Counted from the stretch's first letter, positions 33,660 through 42,746 are shown. The stretch is 64,000 nucleotides of DNA from Streptomyces sp. NBC_00193 (GCF_026342735.1 NZ_JAPEMM010000002.1:310001-374000); one strand, 5' to 3'. The notes: generated from the letters alone by a model not told the origin. Numbers and translations are program-made.

Positions 33660-34555
33660 CCGCGGGCTCGGACGTGCTCGTGGGTCAGCCGGGTGAACGC
33701 GCCTGCGGCGGAGCTCCGGTAGGCGTTCTCGCGTCGCAGGAGGGCGACGGTGCGGGTGGGCAGGGCAGGTTCGAGGGCGACCGGGGCCAGATGGGCGTGG
33801 TCCTCCGTGACCGCGTCGGGCAGGACGGTCGCGAGGTCGGTGCGCCGGACGATTTCGGTGAGGGTCTGCACGGAATTGGCCTCCACCGCGATGCGCGGCC
33901 GTACCCGGTGGTCGGCCAGGTAGGCGTCGATGTGCCCACGAGTGGCGAAATCACCGCTGAGTAGAGCCAGTTGGCGGTCGGCCAGACCCGTCACGGGCAA
34001 AGGTGGGTGCGGCGGGCCGGCTGCGGGGGTGGCCGCGGTGACGAGGCTGAGGGTCTCGGCGTACAGCGGGGTCGCGGTGACACCGGGCAGGTGCGGGCCG
34101 TCGAAGGCGATCCCCAGGTCGAGTTCGTCGGCGAGCAGGCCGGCTTCGATGCGGTCCTGGGCCATGTCCTTGACGTCCAGGGTGATGCCGGGGTGGCGGG
34201 CGTGGAGCTCCGCCGCCAGGGGCCCGACGAGGTAGGCGGTGAAGGTCGGGGTCACGGCCAGCCGGAGGTGGCCCCGGGAGAGGTCGGCGACGTCGTGGAC
34301 GGCGCGTTCCGCGGCGGCGAGGTCACGCAGGGCCCGGCGGGCGTGGAGGACGTAGGTCTCGCCGGCGTCGGTGAGGCGGACGCCGCTGCGGCCGGTGCGG
34401 TCCAGGAGCTGGACGCCGATGGTGCTTTCGAGCTGCTTGATCTGCTGGGACAGGGTCGGCTGGGAGATCCGCAGCTCTTCGGCGGCGCGGGTGAAGCTCG
34501 CGTGTTCGGCGACGGCGAGCAGGTAGCGCAGGTGACGGAGTTCCAGGGCGGCCAT
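33644..34555 (-). CDS. cynR: LysR-family regulator CynR
   Basis: The protein has 303 residues. It has an N-terminal winged helix (MAALELRHLRYLLAVAEHAS, then TRAAEELRISQPTLSQQIKQ) and a LysR effector domain. It is divergent from carbonic anhydrase and cyanase genes, the cynR-cynT-cynS arrangement known from E. coli, where CynR activates with cyanate as inducer. The gap holds the palindrome TATAGACG-T-CGTCTATA, a fitting LysR site. The function is therefore inferred from sequence family and context. Confidence 0.85.
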   Translation of the reverse strand: MAALELRHLRYLLAVAEHASFTRAAEELRISQPTLSQQIKQLESTIGVQLLDRTGRSGVRLTDAGETYVLHARRALRDLAAAERAVHDVADLSRGHLRLAVTPTFTAYLVGPLAAELHARHPGITLDVKDMAQDRIEAGLLADELDLGIAFDGPHLPGVTATPLYAETLSLVTAATPAAGPPHPPLPVTGLADRQLALLSGDFATRGHIDAYLADHRVRPRIAVEANSVQTLTEIVRRTDLATVLPDAVTEDHAHLAPVALEPALPTRTVALLRRENAYRSSAAGAFTRLTHEHVRARGYTPA

Positions 34556-34564
34556 GTCGCCGAG

Positions 34565-34581
34565 TATAGACGTCGTCTATA
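34565..34581. promoter_or_regulatory. CynR operator palindrome
   Basis: TATAGACG and CGTCTATA are perfect 8-bp arms around one T, 9 bp upstream of the cynR start. A further half-like TCTATAG at 34608-34614 lies nearer cynT and may be its -10 region or a second CynR half-site. Confidence 0.7.
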
Positions 34582-34678
34582 GCAGAGATGGCCAATGCGT
34601 CTTGGACTCTATAGGTGCAGGTCGTGCATGGTGGATCTCGTCGGCCCGCCGGGTCGGCAGGCAGCGAAGGGAGTGACC

Positions 34679-35278
34679 ATGCACGACCTCATCGAGGGCG
34701 TCGCTCAGTTCCGGCGGGAGGTCTACCCGGCCAAGGCGGAGCTCTTCGCCCGGCTGGCGACGACCCACCGGCCGCGCACCCTGTTCATCAGCTGCTCCGA
34801 TGCCCGTGTGGTGCCGGAGCTGATCACCCAGAGCGAGCCGGGCGAGCTGTTCGTCATCCGGACCGCGGGCAACCTCGTGCCCGCCCACGCCCCCGGCACG
34901 GACGGGGTGGCGGCCAGCATCGAGTACGCCGTGGCCGTCCTGGGTGTGAGCGACATCGTGGTCTGCGGGCACTCCGCCTGCGGGGCGATGACGTCCCTGG
35001 CCGAGCGGCACGACCTCAGCGGGGCCCCGGCGGTCGCCGGCTGGCTGCGCCACGCGGACGCCTCGCTCGCCCGTACCGGCACCGCGCCAGACGCGCGGAG
35101 GGTCGATGCCCTGGTACGGGAGAACGTGCTCGCGCAGTTGGCGAACCTGGCCACCCATCCCTCGGTGGCCCGCGCCCTGGCCGCGGGGTCGGTGACCCTG
35201 CGCGGCTGGGTCTACGACATCCGGGCCGGGGGCGTCGAGGAGCTCGGCACCTCCCGGGCGGCCTCCCCGGCGGGCTGA
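34679..35278 (+). CDS. cynT: Beta-carbonic anhydrase CynT
   Basis: The protein has 199 residues. The zinc site is C39, H98 and C101 (CSDAR and CGHSAC), and D41-R43 form the catalytic dyad, as in plant-type beta-carbonic anhydrases. AAGGGAG precedes ATG 34679. In cyanate degradation it regenerates bicarbonate, the second substrate of cyanase, from the carbon dioxide released. It is followed by cyanase after a 114-bp C-rich gap, in one likely transcript. Confidence 0.92.
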   Translation: MHDLIEGVAQFRREVYPAKAELFARLATTHRPRTLFISCSDARVVPELITQSEPGELFVIRTAGNLVPAHAPGTDGVAASIEYAVAVLGVSDIVVCGHSACGAMTSLAERHDLSGAPAVAGWLRHADASLARTGTAPDARRVDALVRENVLAQLANLATHPSVARALAAGSVTLRGWVYDIRAGGVEELGTSRAASPAG

Positions 35279-35392
35279 CCGCCACCGCCCCTCGGGTCCA
35301 CGACCCGCATTCCCGGCTCCATCCCCACCCCACCCCATCCGCCGCTCGCCCCCATCCCCCGGTGCGCGGCTCATCCGAAAGGAAGCCCTCTC

Positions 35393-35863
35393 ATGGTGCA
35401 CGCCCAGTTCGACAACACCGCCCGTCAGGCCCTGGCCGTCAAGGCCGTGGACGCCAAGATCCGCGAGGACCTGACCTGGCAGCGGATCGCGGATGCCGCC
35501 GGCCTGTCGGTCGCCTTCGTCACCGCGGCCGTGCTCGGCCAGCACCCGCTGCCCCGGGCCTCGGCCGAGGCCGTGGCCGGCCTGCTGGGTCTGGACGCCG
35601 ACGACGCGGTGCTGCTGCAGACCATCCCGACCCGCGGCTCGGTCCCCGGCGGCGTCCCCACCGACCCGACGATCTACCGCTTCTACGAGATGCTCCAGGT
35701 CTACGGCACCACACTGAAGGCCCTGGTCCATGAGCAGCTCGGCGACGGGATCGTCTCCGCGATCAACTTCAAGCTCGACGTGAAGAAGGTCGCCGACCCC
35801 GACGGCGGCGAGCGCGCGGTCATCACCCTGGACGGCAAGTACCTGCCGACCAAGCCCTTCTGA
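35393..35863 (+). CDS. cynS: Cyanate hydratase (cyanase) CynS
   Basis: The protein has 156 residues, matching E. coli cyanase. The catalytic residues R96, E99 and S122 are in the same numbered positions (YRFYEMLQVYG and VSAINF). An N-terminal helical domain of the POU/XRE-like fold precedes the catalytic C-terminus. AAAGGAAG lies upstream of ATG 35393. It converts cyanate and bicarbonate to ammonia and carbon dioxide. Confidence 0.96.
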   Translation: MVHAQFDNTARQALAVKAVDAKIREDLTWQRIADAAGLSVAFVTAAVLGQHPLPRASAEAVAGLLGLDADDAVLLQTIPTRGSVPGGVPTDPTIYRFYEMLQVYGTTLKALVHEQLGDGIVSAINFKLDVKKVADPDGGERAVITLDGKYLPTKPF

Positions 35864-35904
35864 TCAGTCCCCGCCCGCTCTCGTCCGCCCTCGCCCGCCC
35901 GGGA

Positions 35905-36258
35905 TCAGCGGTGGAGCCGTCGGCTCCAGTCCTCGGGGAGCCGGTCCGCCGGACCCGGGGCCGGCTGGTCGGACGGGTGGCCGGACGGCGGGGTCAGCTC
36001 GGGGCCGGTCTCGTACAGCTCGTTCGTCGCGTAGTCCCAGAACCAGTCCTCACCCGGTTCGTAGCTCTGCACCAGGGGATGGCCGGTCGCCTTCCAGTGG
36101 GCGGTGGCGTGCTGGGCCGGCGAGGAGTCGCAGCAGCCGATGTGGCCGCACTGGGCGCAGCGCCGCAGGTGGAACCACCAGCCGCCCACGGCATCGCATT
36201 CGACGCAGCCGCTGCCGCTGGGCGGGACGCTCGGGTCGACTCCGTCGATGGCGGTCAT
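35905..36258 (-). CDS. UBP-type zinc finger protein
   Basis: The protein has 117 residues. The cysteine/histidine series CVECD, LRRCAQCGHIGCCD and HATAHWKATGHPL is the UBP zinc finger (ZnF-UBP), here without any deubiquitinase domain. Its ATG overlaps the stop of the upstream histidine kinase gene by 4 bp (ATGA), so it is the last gene of a coupled three-gene operon. Bacterial UBP fingers are short proteins of unknown role, often found beside this kinase type. Confidence 0.88.
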   Translation of the reverse strand: MTAIDGVDPSVPPSGSGCVECDAVGGWWFHLRRCAQCGHIGCCDSSPAQHATAHWKATGHPLVQSYEPGEDWFWDYATNELYETGPELTPPSGHPSDQPAPGPADRLPEDWSRRLHR

Positions 36259-37778
36259 GCGGGCTCCTCGGAGGGCTCGGGGACGGACGCGGATGCGGAT
36301 GCGGTCTCCGACTCAGACTCGGGTTCGGGTTCGGGTTCGGGTTCGGGTTCCGGTGCGGTCAGCGGGAGCAGCACCTGGAAGCGGGTGTCGCCCGGGACGG
36401 ACTCGACCTGAAGGCTTCCGTGGTGCTTGTTGACGACGATCCGCCAGGAGATGTCCAGGCCGAGACCGGTGCCCTCACCGACGGGCTTGGTGGTGAAGAA
36501 CGGGTCGAAGATGCGGCTGCGGATCTCGGACGGAATGCCGGGCCCCGTGTCGCGGAACTCCACGAGCAGCCGTTCGCCCTCGCGTGCCGTGCGGACCGTC
36601 ACGGTGCCCTCGCGGCCCGTGCTCCCGATGGCGAAGACCGCGTTGTCGATGAGGTTGGTCCACACCTGGTTCAGTTCCGCGGGGTAGGCCGGTACGTCCG
36701 GCACGGAGCGGTCGTACTCCTTGACCACCCGGATCCGGGGGCCGATCTTGCCGGAGAGCATCAGCAAGGTGCTGTCGAGGAGTTCGTGGACGTCGACGAC
36801 CCGGTGCGGTGCGCGGTCGAGCTGCGAGTACTGCTTGGCGGCGTCCACGAGGTGCGAGATGCGGGTGGTGGAGTCGTCGATCTCGTCCATCAACAACTCG
36901 GTCTCGACCGTGTAGTTGAGCCAGCCGAGCGCCGACGGCAGCAGGTCCTCGGCCACGCGCGCCGCGACCTGCTCCAGCCAGTCGGTGTCCAGGCCTGCCT
37001 GGACGAAGACCGGTGCGATGCGCCAGCCCTCGGGGAAGCCGTGGTCCTCCAGCCAGTCGGCGATCTCGTCCTCCCGGTCGGAAGCCTCCAGAGGGCTCAG
37101 CACCGGGGCCTTCCCGACCCGTTCGACGGTGCGTTCCTGGATCTCGATGAGCTCGGCGATGGCCTCTCGCGGGTAGTTGCCCTGGGAGATGTGGGCCAGC
37201 TTGTGCCGCATCTTGCCGACGCGTTCGCGCAGGGTGGCGGTGGCCCGGACGGCTGCCGCGGCCGGGTTGTTGAGCTCGTGGGTGAGTCCTGCCGACAAGG
37301 AGCCGAGGGCGAGGAGCCGTTCGCGCTGGCCGATGACCTGTTGGGTGCTCCTGGCGCCGAAGAAGAGCCCCTCCAGTAGGTGCGCGGCCATCGGGAACCA
37401 TTCCCGCATGACGTCCGAGAAGGACTGCGCGGGCAGGACGAAGAACCGTGTCGGCTCGGTCACCCGCATCGAGTTGTTGTACGTCTGCGGGACCCGGTCG
37501 CCCAGGTAGGCCTGCATGGCCCCCGCGTACACCCCGCGCTGGGAGGTCCGGCCGACCTCCACCTCGTCACCGCCGACCCGGCGGGACAGCACCACGGTGC
37601 CCTCGATCATCACGTAGAAGCAGGTGGCGGGGGCGCCCTCGGCGTACACGGGGCCGGTGTCGAACCGCTCGATGCGGCCCTCGGCGCACAGCCGCCCGAG
37701 CTGCTCCGGGGTGAGCTTCTCGAACAGGAAGAGCGAGCCGATCTCCTCCGGGGAGCACGGCATCGCCTGCCCGCTCAC
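36255..37778 (-). CDS. Cyclic-nucleotide-binding-domain histidine kinase
   Basis: The protein has 507 residues from GTG 37778, which overlaps the upstream stop (GTGA). Residues 15-130 form a cNMP-binding/Crp-like sensor domain (FDTGPVYAEGAPATCFYVMI, then VVLSRR). The dimerisation helix has the phospho-acceptor motif THELNNP near residue 160. The ATP-binding part has NQVWTNLIDNA and GEGTGLGLDIS. The C-terminus is a low-complexity EPEPEPE/SESE tail from a hexanucleotide repeat. It is cytoplasmic. Its cognate receiver is probably the N-terminal domain of the upstream gene product. Confidence 0.9.
   Translation of the reverse strand: MSGQAMPCSPEEIGSLFLFEKLTPEQLGRLCAEGRIERFDTGPVYAEGAPATCFYVMIEGTVVLSRRVGGDEVEVGRTSQRGVYAGAMQAYLGDRVPQTYNNSMRVTEPTRFFVLPAQSFSDVMREWFPMAAHLLEGLFFGARSTQQVIGQRERLLALGSLSAGLTHELNNPAAAAVRATATLRERVGKMRHKLAHISQGNYPREAIAELIEIQERTVERVGKAPVLSPLEASDREDEIADWLEDHGFPEGWRIAPVFVQAGLDTDWLEQVAARVAEDLLPSALGWLNYTVETELLMDEIDDSTTRISHLVDAAKQYSQLDRAPHRVVDVHELLDSTLLMLSGKIGPRIRVVKEYDRSVPDVPAYPAELNQVWTNLIDNAVFAIGSTGREGTVTVRTAREGERLLVEFRDTGPGIPSEIRSRIFDPFFTTKPVGEGTGLGLDISWRIVVNKHHGSLQVESVPGDTRFQVLLPLTAPEPEPEPEPEPESESETASASASVPEPSEEPA
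36321..36350. repeat. Hexanucleotide repeat, five copies of gggttc
   Basis: The repeat lies inside the end of the histidine kinase gene and encodes Glu-Pro dipeptides. Copy number may vary by slippage without changing the frame. Confidence 0.7.
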
Positions 37779-39451
37779 GACTCCTCCAGGTACCGGTGGA
37801 CGAGCATCACGGCCATGGCTCCCTCTCCGACGGCGGACGCGACCCGCTTCGCCGACCGGGCGCGCGCGTCGCCCGCCACGAACACGCCGGGCACGCTGGT
37901 CTCCAGGTGGTAGGGCGGCCGGTCCAGCTCCCACTCGGCCGGGGGCCGCCCGTCCGGGGTGAGGTCCGGCCCGGCCAGGATGAAGCCGTGGTCGTCGCGC
38001 AGCACCGTACCGTCCAGCCAGTCGGTGAGCGGGGCCGCGCCGATGAAGACGAACATCCACTGGGTGTCGACGAGTTCGGTCGCGCCGGTGTCCACGTCGC
38101 GCAGCGTGAGCTGCTCCAGGTGGCCTTCACCGTGCGCCGACTCGACGGTGGTGCGGGTGCGCACCGTGATGTTCGGCATCTCCTCGATCTGCTGGATCAG
38201 GTAGTACGACATGGATGCGGCCAGGGACTCCCCGCGCACCAGGACGGTCACCGATTTCGCACCGCGGGCGAGGTACATGGCCGCCTGTCCGGCGGAGTTG
38301 GCGCCGCCGACGACGTACACGTCCTGTTCCAGGCAGGAGGAGGCCTCGGTGAGCGAGGAGCCGTAGTACACGCCGCGGCCGGTGAGGCCGTCGCAGCCCG
38401 GCGCCCCGAGCTGCCGGTAGGAGACTCCGGTGGCCAGGATGATGCTCTGCGCGCCGATCGCCGAGCCGTCGGAGAAGCGGACGACGCGCGCCGCGCCGTT
38501 CACCTCCAGTCCGGTGACCTCGCGTGCGGTCAGGATCTCGGCGCCGAACCGGCCCGCCTGGCGGCGGGCGCGTTCGGTGAGCTGGGCGCCGGACACTCCG
38601 TCGGGGAAGCCGAGGTAGTTCTCGATGCGGGAGCTCTGGCCGGCCTGTCCGCCGGTCGCCGACCGCTCGACCAGTACGGTGCGCAGCCCCTCGGAGGCCC
38701 CGTACAGCGCGGAGCCGAGGCCGGCCGGGCCTCCGCCGATCACGACGAGGTCGTAGAAGTCGGCGGTCGGTGTGGTCGCGAGCCCCACGTGGGCGGCCAG
38801 GTCGGGTGCCGCCGGTTCGACCAGCACGGTGCCGCCGGGGGTGATCACCACGGGCAGCCGCTGTCCGTCGACGCCGGCCGCGCGGAGCAGCCGCTGTCCC
38901 TCCGGCTCCTCGCAGGAGTACCAGCGGTACGGGACCTGGTTGCGGGCCAGGAACTCCCGCACGGCCGACGAGGGGGCCGACCAGCGGTGTCCGACGACTT
39001 TGGTGGCGGGCACGGGCCGGTGGTCGCCGGTGCGCCAGGCGGTGAGGAGGTCGTCGACGACCGGGTAGAGCTTCTCCTCGGGCGGGTCCCACGGTTTGAG
39101 GAGGTAGTGGTCGAGGTCGACGACGTTGATCGCGTCGATCGCCGCGTTGGTGTCGGCGTAGGCGGTGAGCAGGACGCGGCGCGCGCCCGGGTACACGGTG
39201 AGGGCCTCTTCGAGGAACTCGATGCCGTTCATCTGCGGCATGCGGTAGTCGGCGAGGATCACGGCCACCAGGTCGCCGCGGAGCTTCAGCTCGCGCAGCG
39301 CCTCCAGTGCGGATTCGCCGGATTCGGCGCGCACGATCCGGTAGCCGGAGCCGTAGCGTCGGCGCAGGTCGCGGGCGATGGCCCGGGACACTCCCGGATC
39401 GTCGTCCACGGTCAGGATCACGGTCCTCGCCGTGTCGGCGGCCTCTGTCAT
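37775..39451 (-). CDS. Receiver domain / thioredoxin-reductase-like FAD oxidoreductase fusion
   Basis: The protein has 558 residues. Residues 8-130 form a response-regulator receiver with acidic D16-D18, phospho-acceptor D68 in LADYRMP, and KPW after it. Residues 160-230 are thioredoxin-like (EFLARNQVPYRWYSCEEPEG). From 245 to the end is a TrxR-type FAD/NAD(P) oxidoreductase (VIGGGPAGLGSALYGASEG, GRGVYYG and VFVAGDARA). The redox CxxC of true TrxR is absent; the chain has only single cysteines there. ATG 39451 has GGGAGAG upstream. It heads a coupled operon with the kinase and the UBP finger. Confidence 0.9.
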   Translation of the reverse strand: MTEAADTARTVILTVDDDPGVSRAIARDLRRRYGSGYRIVRAESGESALEALRELKLRGDLVAVILADYRMPQMNGIEFLEEALTVYPGARRVLLTAYADTNAAIDAINVVDLDHYLLKPWDPPEEKLYPVVDDLLTAWRTGDHRPVPATKVVGHRWSAPSSAVREFLARNQVPYRWYSCEEPEGQRLLRAAGVDGQRLPVVITPGGTVLVEPAAPDLAAHVGLATTPTADFYDLVVIGGGPAGLGSALYGASEGLRTVLVERSATGGQAGQSSRIENYLGFPDGVSGAQLTERARRQAGRFGAEILTAREVTGLEVNGAARVVRFSDGSAIGAQSIILATGVSYRQLGAPGCDGLTGRGVYYGSSLTEASSCLEQDVYVVGGANSAGQAAMYLARGAKSVTVLVRGESLAASMSYYLIQQIEEMPNITVRTRTTVESAHGEGHLEQLTLRDVDTGATELVDTQWMFVFIGAAPLTDWLDGTVLRDDHGFILAGPDLTPDGRPPAEWELDRPPYHLETSVPGVFVAGDARARSAKRVASAVGEGAMAVMLVHRYLEES

Positions 39452-39718
39452 GGCTCTCCCACCCCGAGCGGCCTGGACTGGCGGCGTCGCGGCGAGCCGC
39501 CCGCACCCGGTTCCCGTCCATCCTAGGGTCGATCGTCCGGGTCCGCGCGGACGGAGGGGTGGCGGGCCGGGCGGCCGGTACGGGGTAGGCGGTACGGGGC
39601 GGGCGGCCCCGGGAAGCGGTCCCGGGAAGCAGTCCCGGGCGGGCGGTCCCGGCGGGCGGGGACCCTCACCGGCGGAAATTCCGTACCGCGGCGGCCGGAA
39701 GTGGATCAGACTCGCCCC

Positions 39719-40372
39719 ATGGCTGACATGGTGGCGTTCGGGGATGCGGTGACCGCGTGGGCGGCCGGTGACGCCGGTGGACTCGGTGACGTGGGGCACG
39801 CCGGGGAGGCGGCGGACGCCGCGCGCGAGCTCGCCGCGCGACTGCCCGTACGGACCGTCGTGCTGCTCGAAGGCGCGAGCGACGCCGAAGCGGTCGACGC
39901 GCTGGCCGTGCGACGGGGCCGGAACCTGGCCGCCGAAGGGGTCTGTGTCCTGCCGATGGGCGGTGCGATGAGCGTCGCGCGCTTCGCCGGCTTCCTCGGA
40001 CCGCGGGGCCTGGGCCTGCGCCTCACCGGCCTGTGCGACGAGGCGGAGCGCGGCTTCTACGAGCGCGGCTGGGAGCGGGCCGGTGCGCCGCCGCAGGGCT
40101 TCTTCGTCTGCGCGGCGGATCTGGAGGACGAGCTCATCCGCGCGCTGGGCGTGGCCCGGGTGCACGAGCTCGTCCGGGAGGAGGGGGACGACCGCGCCCT
40201 GCAGACCTTCCTGCGCCAGCCCGCGCAGCAGGGCCGCGCGGCGCAGCAGCAGGTGCGGCGCTTCCTCGGCACGAAGAAGGGGCGCAAGATCCGCTACGGC
40301 CGCGTCCTCGTCGAGGCCCTCGACCCCGGTCGCGTACCGGCGCCCCTCGACGGCTTGTTCGCGAGCCTGTAG
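39719..40372 (+). CDS. TOPRIM-domain nucleotidyl transferase/hydrolase protein
   Basis: The protein has 217 residues. RTVVLLEGASDAEAV near residue 45 is the TOPRIM LEGxSD motif, and a downstream acidic pair (LTGLCDEAERGFY) supplies the usual DxE-like metal site. The C-terminus is helical with FLGTKKGRKIRYGRVLVEAL, the pattern of OLD-type nuclease C-terminal halves without the ATPase half. It is a stand-alone member whose role in DNA or nucleotide handling is open. Confidence 0.78.
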   Translation: MADMVAFGDAVTAWAAGDAGGLGDVGHAGEAADAARELAARLPVRTVVLLEGASDAEAVDALAVRRGRNLAAEGVCVLPMGGAMSVARFAGFLGPRGLGLRLTGLCDEAERGFYERGWERAGAPPQGFFVCAADLEDELIRALGVARVHELVREEGDDRALQTFLRQPAQQGRAAQQQVRRFLGTKKGRKIRYGRVLVEALDPGRVPAPLDGLFASL

Positions 40373-40400
40373 CTCGGCGGCGCAGGGGCGGGCGTTCGGG

Positions 40401-41294
40401 TCAGCCCAGCTGCTCCAGGAAGAAGGCGGCGGCATCCTCGCCGGCCCGGACCCGGGCGGTCGGGTCGGCGGGCTCGGGGGCGAAGAAGTCGTCGTGCCGG
40501 ACGGCCGGGCCGATCGAGCGGCCGCTCGCGGTGGGGATGCACTCCAGGTAGGGCCGCGTGTCGGCCTCGTACGGGGTGATCGTGTCCGCTCCGCCCCAGC
40601 GGATGGCGAACGGTACCCGTACGGCTTCCAGGCTCTCCCGGGTCACCAGGGAGCCGATTCCCGGAGCCATCTGGAAGACCGCCCGCACCCGGGGATCGGA
40701 GAGGTCGCCGCCCGCGCCGTCCAGCGTGCGCCGCGCGGCCTCCTCCTGCGGGTACTTCGCGCGCAGGGCCTCCAGTACGCCGGGGAACTCGGGGATCTCC
40801 GGCAGCGGCACCTCGCCCGTGAGCACGGCCCACAGGATCCCCGGGTCGATGCGCGCCCCGGCCAGTGCCGCGGCCGTGTAGCCGCCGATGGAGAAGCCCG
40901 CCACGCCCACCGGACCGAGGGGCTGTTCCCGGGCGAGCACGTCGAGGGCGAAGGTGATGTCCCGGGGCCGTTCCCAGGGGTGGAGGAAGCCCTCCGGCTC
41001 GTAGCCGTCGACGAAGTTGTTTCCGTGGTGGTCGAGGGCCACCACCCGGAAGCCCGCCGCGTGCAACGGGGCCACCAGCCACTCCATGTCGCTGCCCGAA
41101 CCTCCGGTGCCGTGCGAGACGACGACGAGCGGGGCGGGCGCTTCCCCCGAGTCCTCTGCGTCCTCCGCGTCCCCCGTGCGGCTCGGCTCCCAGACGTACA
41201 GGCGGACCGGCCGCGGACGGGCCGGCTCCCGCAGGTCCGGGCGGGTCTCGTCGTGGAGGACGCGTATCAGCGGCTCCGGCATGGCGGCGATCAT
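40401..41294 (-). CDS. Alpha/beta hydrolase (dienelactone hydrolase/PAF-AH-like)
   Basis: The protein has 297 residues from ATG 41294 (41282 is also possible). The nucleophile elbow is GFSIGGYT and the oxyanion region is VVVSHGTGGSGS. A second histidine in AVRHDDFF could complete the triad. It has no signal peptide. It should be a cytoplasmic esterase or lipase-like enzyme. It lies 68 bp after the serine hydrolase gene on the same strand. Confidence 0.85.
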   Translation of the reverse strand: MIAAMPEPLIRVLHDETRPDLREPARPRPVRLYVWEPSRTGDAEDAEDSGEAPAPLVVVSHGTGGSGSDMEWLVAPLHAAGFRVVALDHHGNNFVDGYEPEGFLHPWERPRDITFALDVLAREQPLGPVGVAGFSIGGYTAAALAGARIDPGILWAVLTGEVPLPEIPEFPGVLEALRAKYPQEEAARRTLDGAGGDLSDPRVRAVFQMAPGIGSLVTRESLEAVRVPFAIRWGGADTITPYEADTRPYLECIPTASGRSIGPAVRHDDFFAPEPADPTARVRAGEDAAAFFLEQLG

Positions 41295-41362
41295 GGCGGG
41301 ATCGTACACAGGAGGCGCCGGTGGGCTCCACGGGATCCGGTCGGACGCCAAACCCCCGCAGG

Positions 41363-42574
41363 TCAGCGCATCTTGAGCGCGTGTCCGGGGGCGAGGGCGG
41401 CGGAAATGCGTTCGGCTATGGTCTGGGCCGAATTGCCCGCGGGGCTCTTGGGGCCCTGGGTCACGGTGACGGAGATGGCGAGCTTCTCCGCCGGCAGGTA
41501 GGCCTGGATGGCCGCGTAGCCGGAGAAGGACGGGTTCGTCAGGATCCAGTCGTCGACGACGATCACGCCCAGTCCGAAGTGGTGGGCCGCCGTGTTGGTC
41601 AGGAGGCAGATGCTGTCCGGGCAGGAGGCCGTCGGGTGGCCGAGGCCGATGGTGCCCGGGTCGAGCTGGGTCTTGAAGGACTTCGCGGACAGCAGTTCGC
41701 CGGTCCCGATGCCGCGCGCGGACCGGTCCAGGTCGCAGATGTTCTGGACCAGGACCGCACCGGGGGTCGTGGTCCAGGAGGGGTTCCAAAAGGTGGACTC
41801 CTCGTAGGTGCCGCGCTCGGAGGTGAAGGCGTGCAGGACCGGTTCCGGGATCTGCGGGGTGTACTGGTTGCTGGTCGCGCTCAGCTTGAGCGGGCCGTAC
41901 ACGCGCTCCTTCAGCAGCCGGTCCAGCGGGAGGCCGCTGATCTTCTCCAGCGCCTCGCCGAGCAGGGCGAAGTTGGCGTGCGAATAACTCCAGTTGGTGC
42001 CCGGCTCGTAGAGGAGCGGCTTGTCCGTGGCGATGCCGATGACCTCGGCCGCCGTCCACTTGCGGAACGGTTTGGCCTCCAACTCGGCCAGGAAGGCCGG
42101 GTCGGTGACGTAGTCGTGCAGGCCGGAGGTGGAACTGCCCAGCATGCGCAGGGTGATCTCGGATCCGTGCGGAACGTCCGGCAGCCAGCGGGACACGGGG
42201 TCGTCGAGCGAGGCCTTGCCCTCCTCGACGAGCTGGAGCAGGACGGCGCCCATGTAGACGATGGCCACGGACCCCGTACGGAACTGCATGGACGGCTCGG
42301 CCGGGACGCTCGTCATCGATTCCCCGAGGGCCGTGGTGAGCACCTCGCCGTCCGCGGTGGAGACCCGCAGGACCACCGCGTTCAGGCCGAACTCCTTCTG
42401 GGCCTGCTGCGCGATGGTGAGGACCTTGAGCGCGTCGCCCTGGGCGGGACCGGGCGTGTTCACGCATGCCCCGGGGGCCGCGGCGGCCGGCTCCAGGCCC
42501 GCGGCGGTCCCCGCCGGTAGGGCCGCGCCCATCAGACCGGCGATGCACAGCAAGACCGTACAAGTACGCCTCAC
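41363..42574 (-). CDS. Secreted serine hydrolase, beta-lactamase class C-like, altered SxxK
   Basis: The protein has 403 residues with a signal peptide (TCTVLLCIAGLMGAALPAGTAA). The class C/DD-peptidase layout is visible: FRTGSVAIVYMG holds S102 in the place of the SxxK serine, but residue 105 is Ile, not Lys. YSH is found where YxN is expected (NWSYSHANFALLG). A later HFGLGVIV takes the place of the third motif. Loss of the lysine argues against a normal acyl-enzyme mechanism. The same replacement may be typical of a secreted actinobacterial subgroup. It is divergent from the collagenase. Confidence 0.83.
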   Translation of the reverse strand: MRRTCTVLLCIAGLMGAALPAGTAAGLEPAAAAPGACVNTPGPAQGDALKVLTIAQQAQKEFGLNAVVLRVSTADGEVLTTALGESMTSVPAEPSMQFRTGSVAIVYMGAVLLQLVEEGKASLDDPVSRWLPDVPHGSEITLRMLGSSTSGLHDYVTDPAFLAELEAKPFRKWTAAEVIGIATDKPLLYEPGTNWSYSHANFALLGEALEKISGLPLDRLLKERVYGPLKLSATSNQYTPQIPEPVLHAFTSERGTYEESTFWNPSWTTTPGAVLVQNICDLDRSARGIGTGELLSAKSFKTQLDPGTIGLGHPTASCPDSICLLTNTAAHHFGLGVIVVDDWILTNPSFSGYAAIQAYLPAEKLAISVTVTQGPKSPAGNSAQTIAERISAALAPGHALKMR

Positions 42575-42746
42575 GCCCCCAGTATGGGCGGGCCCGGCAC
42601 GGGGCGCATGTGGTGTCCCCCGCGGCCCCTCCGACGGGAATCCGGGACGTCCCCGGCCGAACCGGACAGGCCTTCCGCCGATTCCCTACCTGACGGTCAC
42701 TCAGATGCCGAGAACTGCGCCGCGGGGACTTCCAGAGCCATGTGAT

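Noticed and set aside
35279..35392. C-rich stretch between cynT and cynS considered as a terminator.
   Set aside because: It lacks inverted repeats; it is simply a biased spacer, and the two genes are likely co-transcribed.
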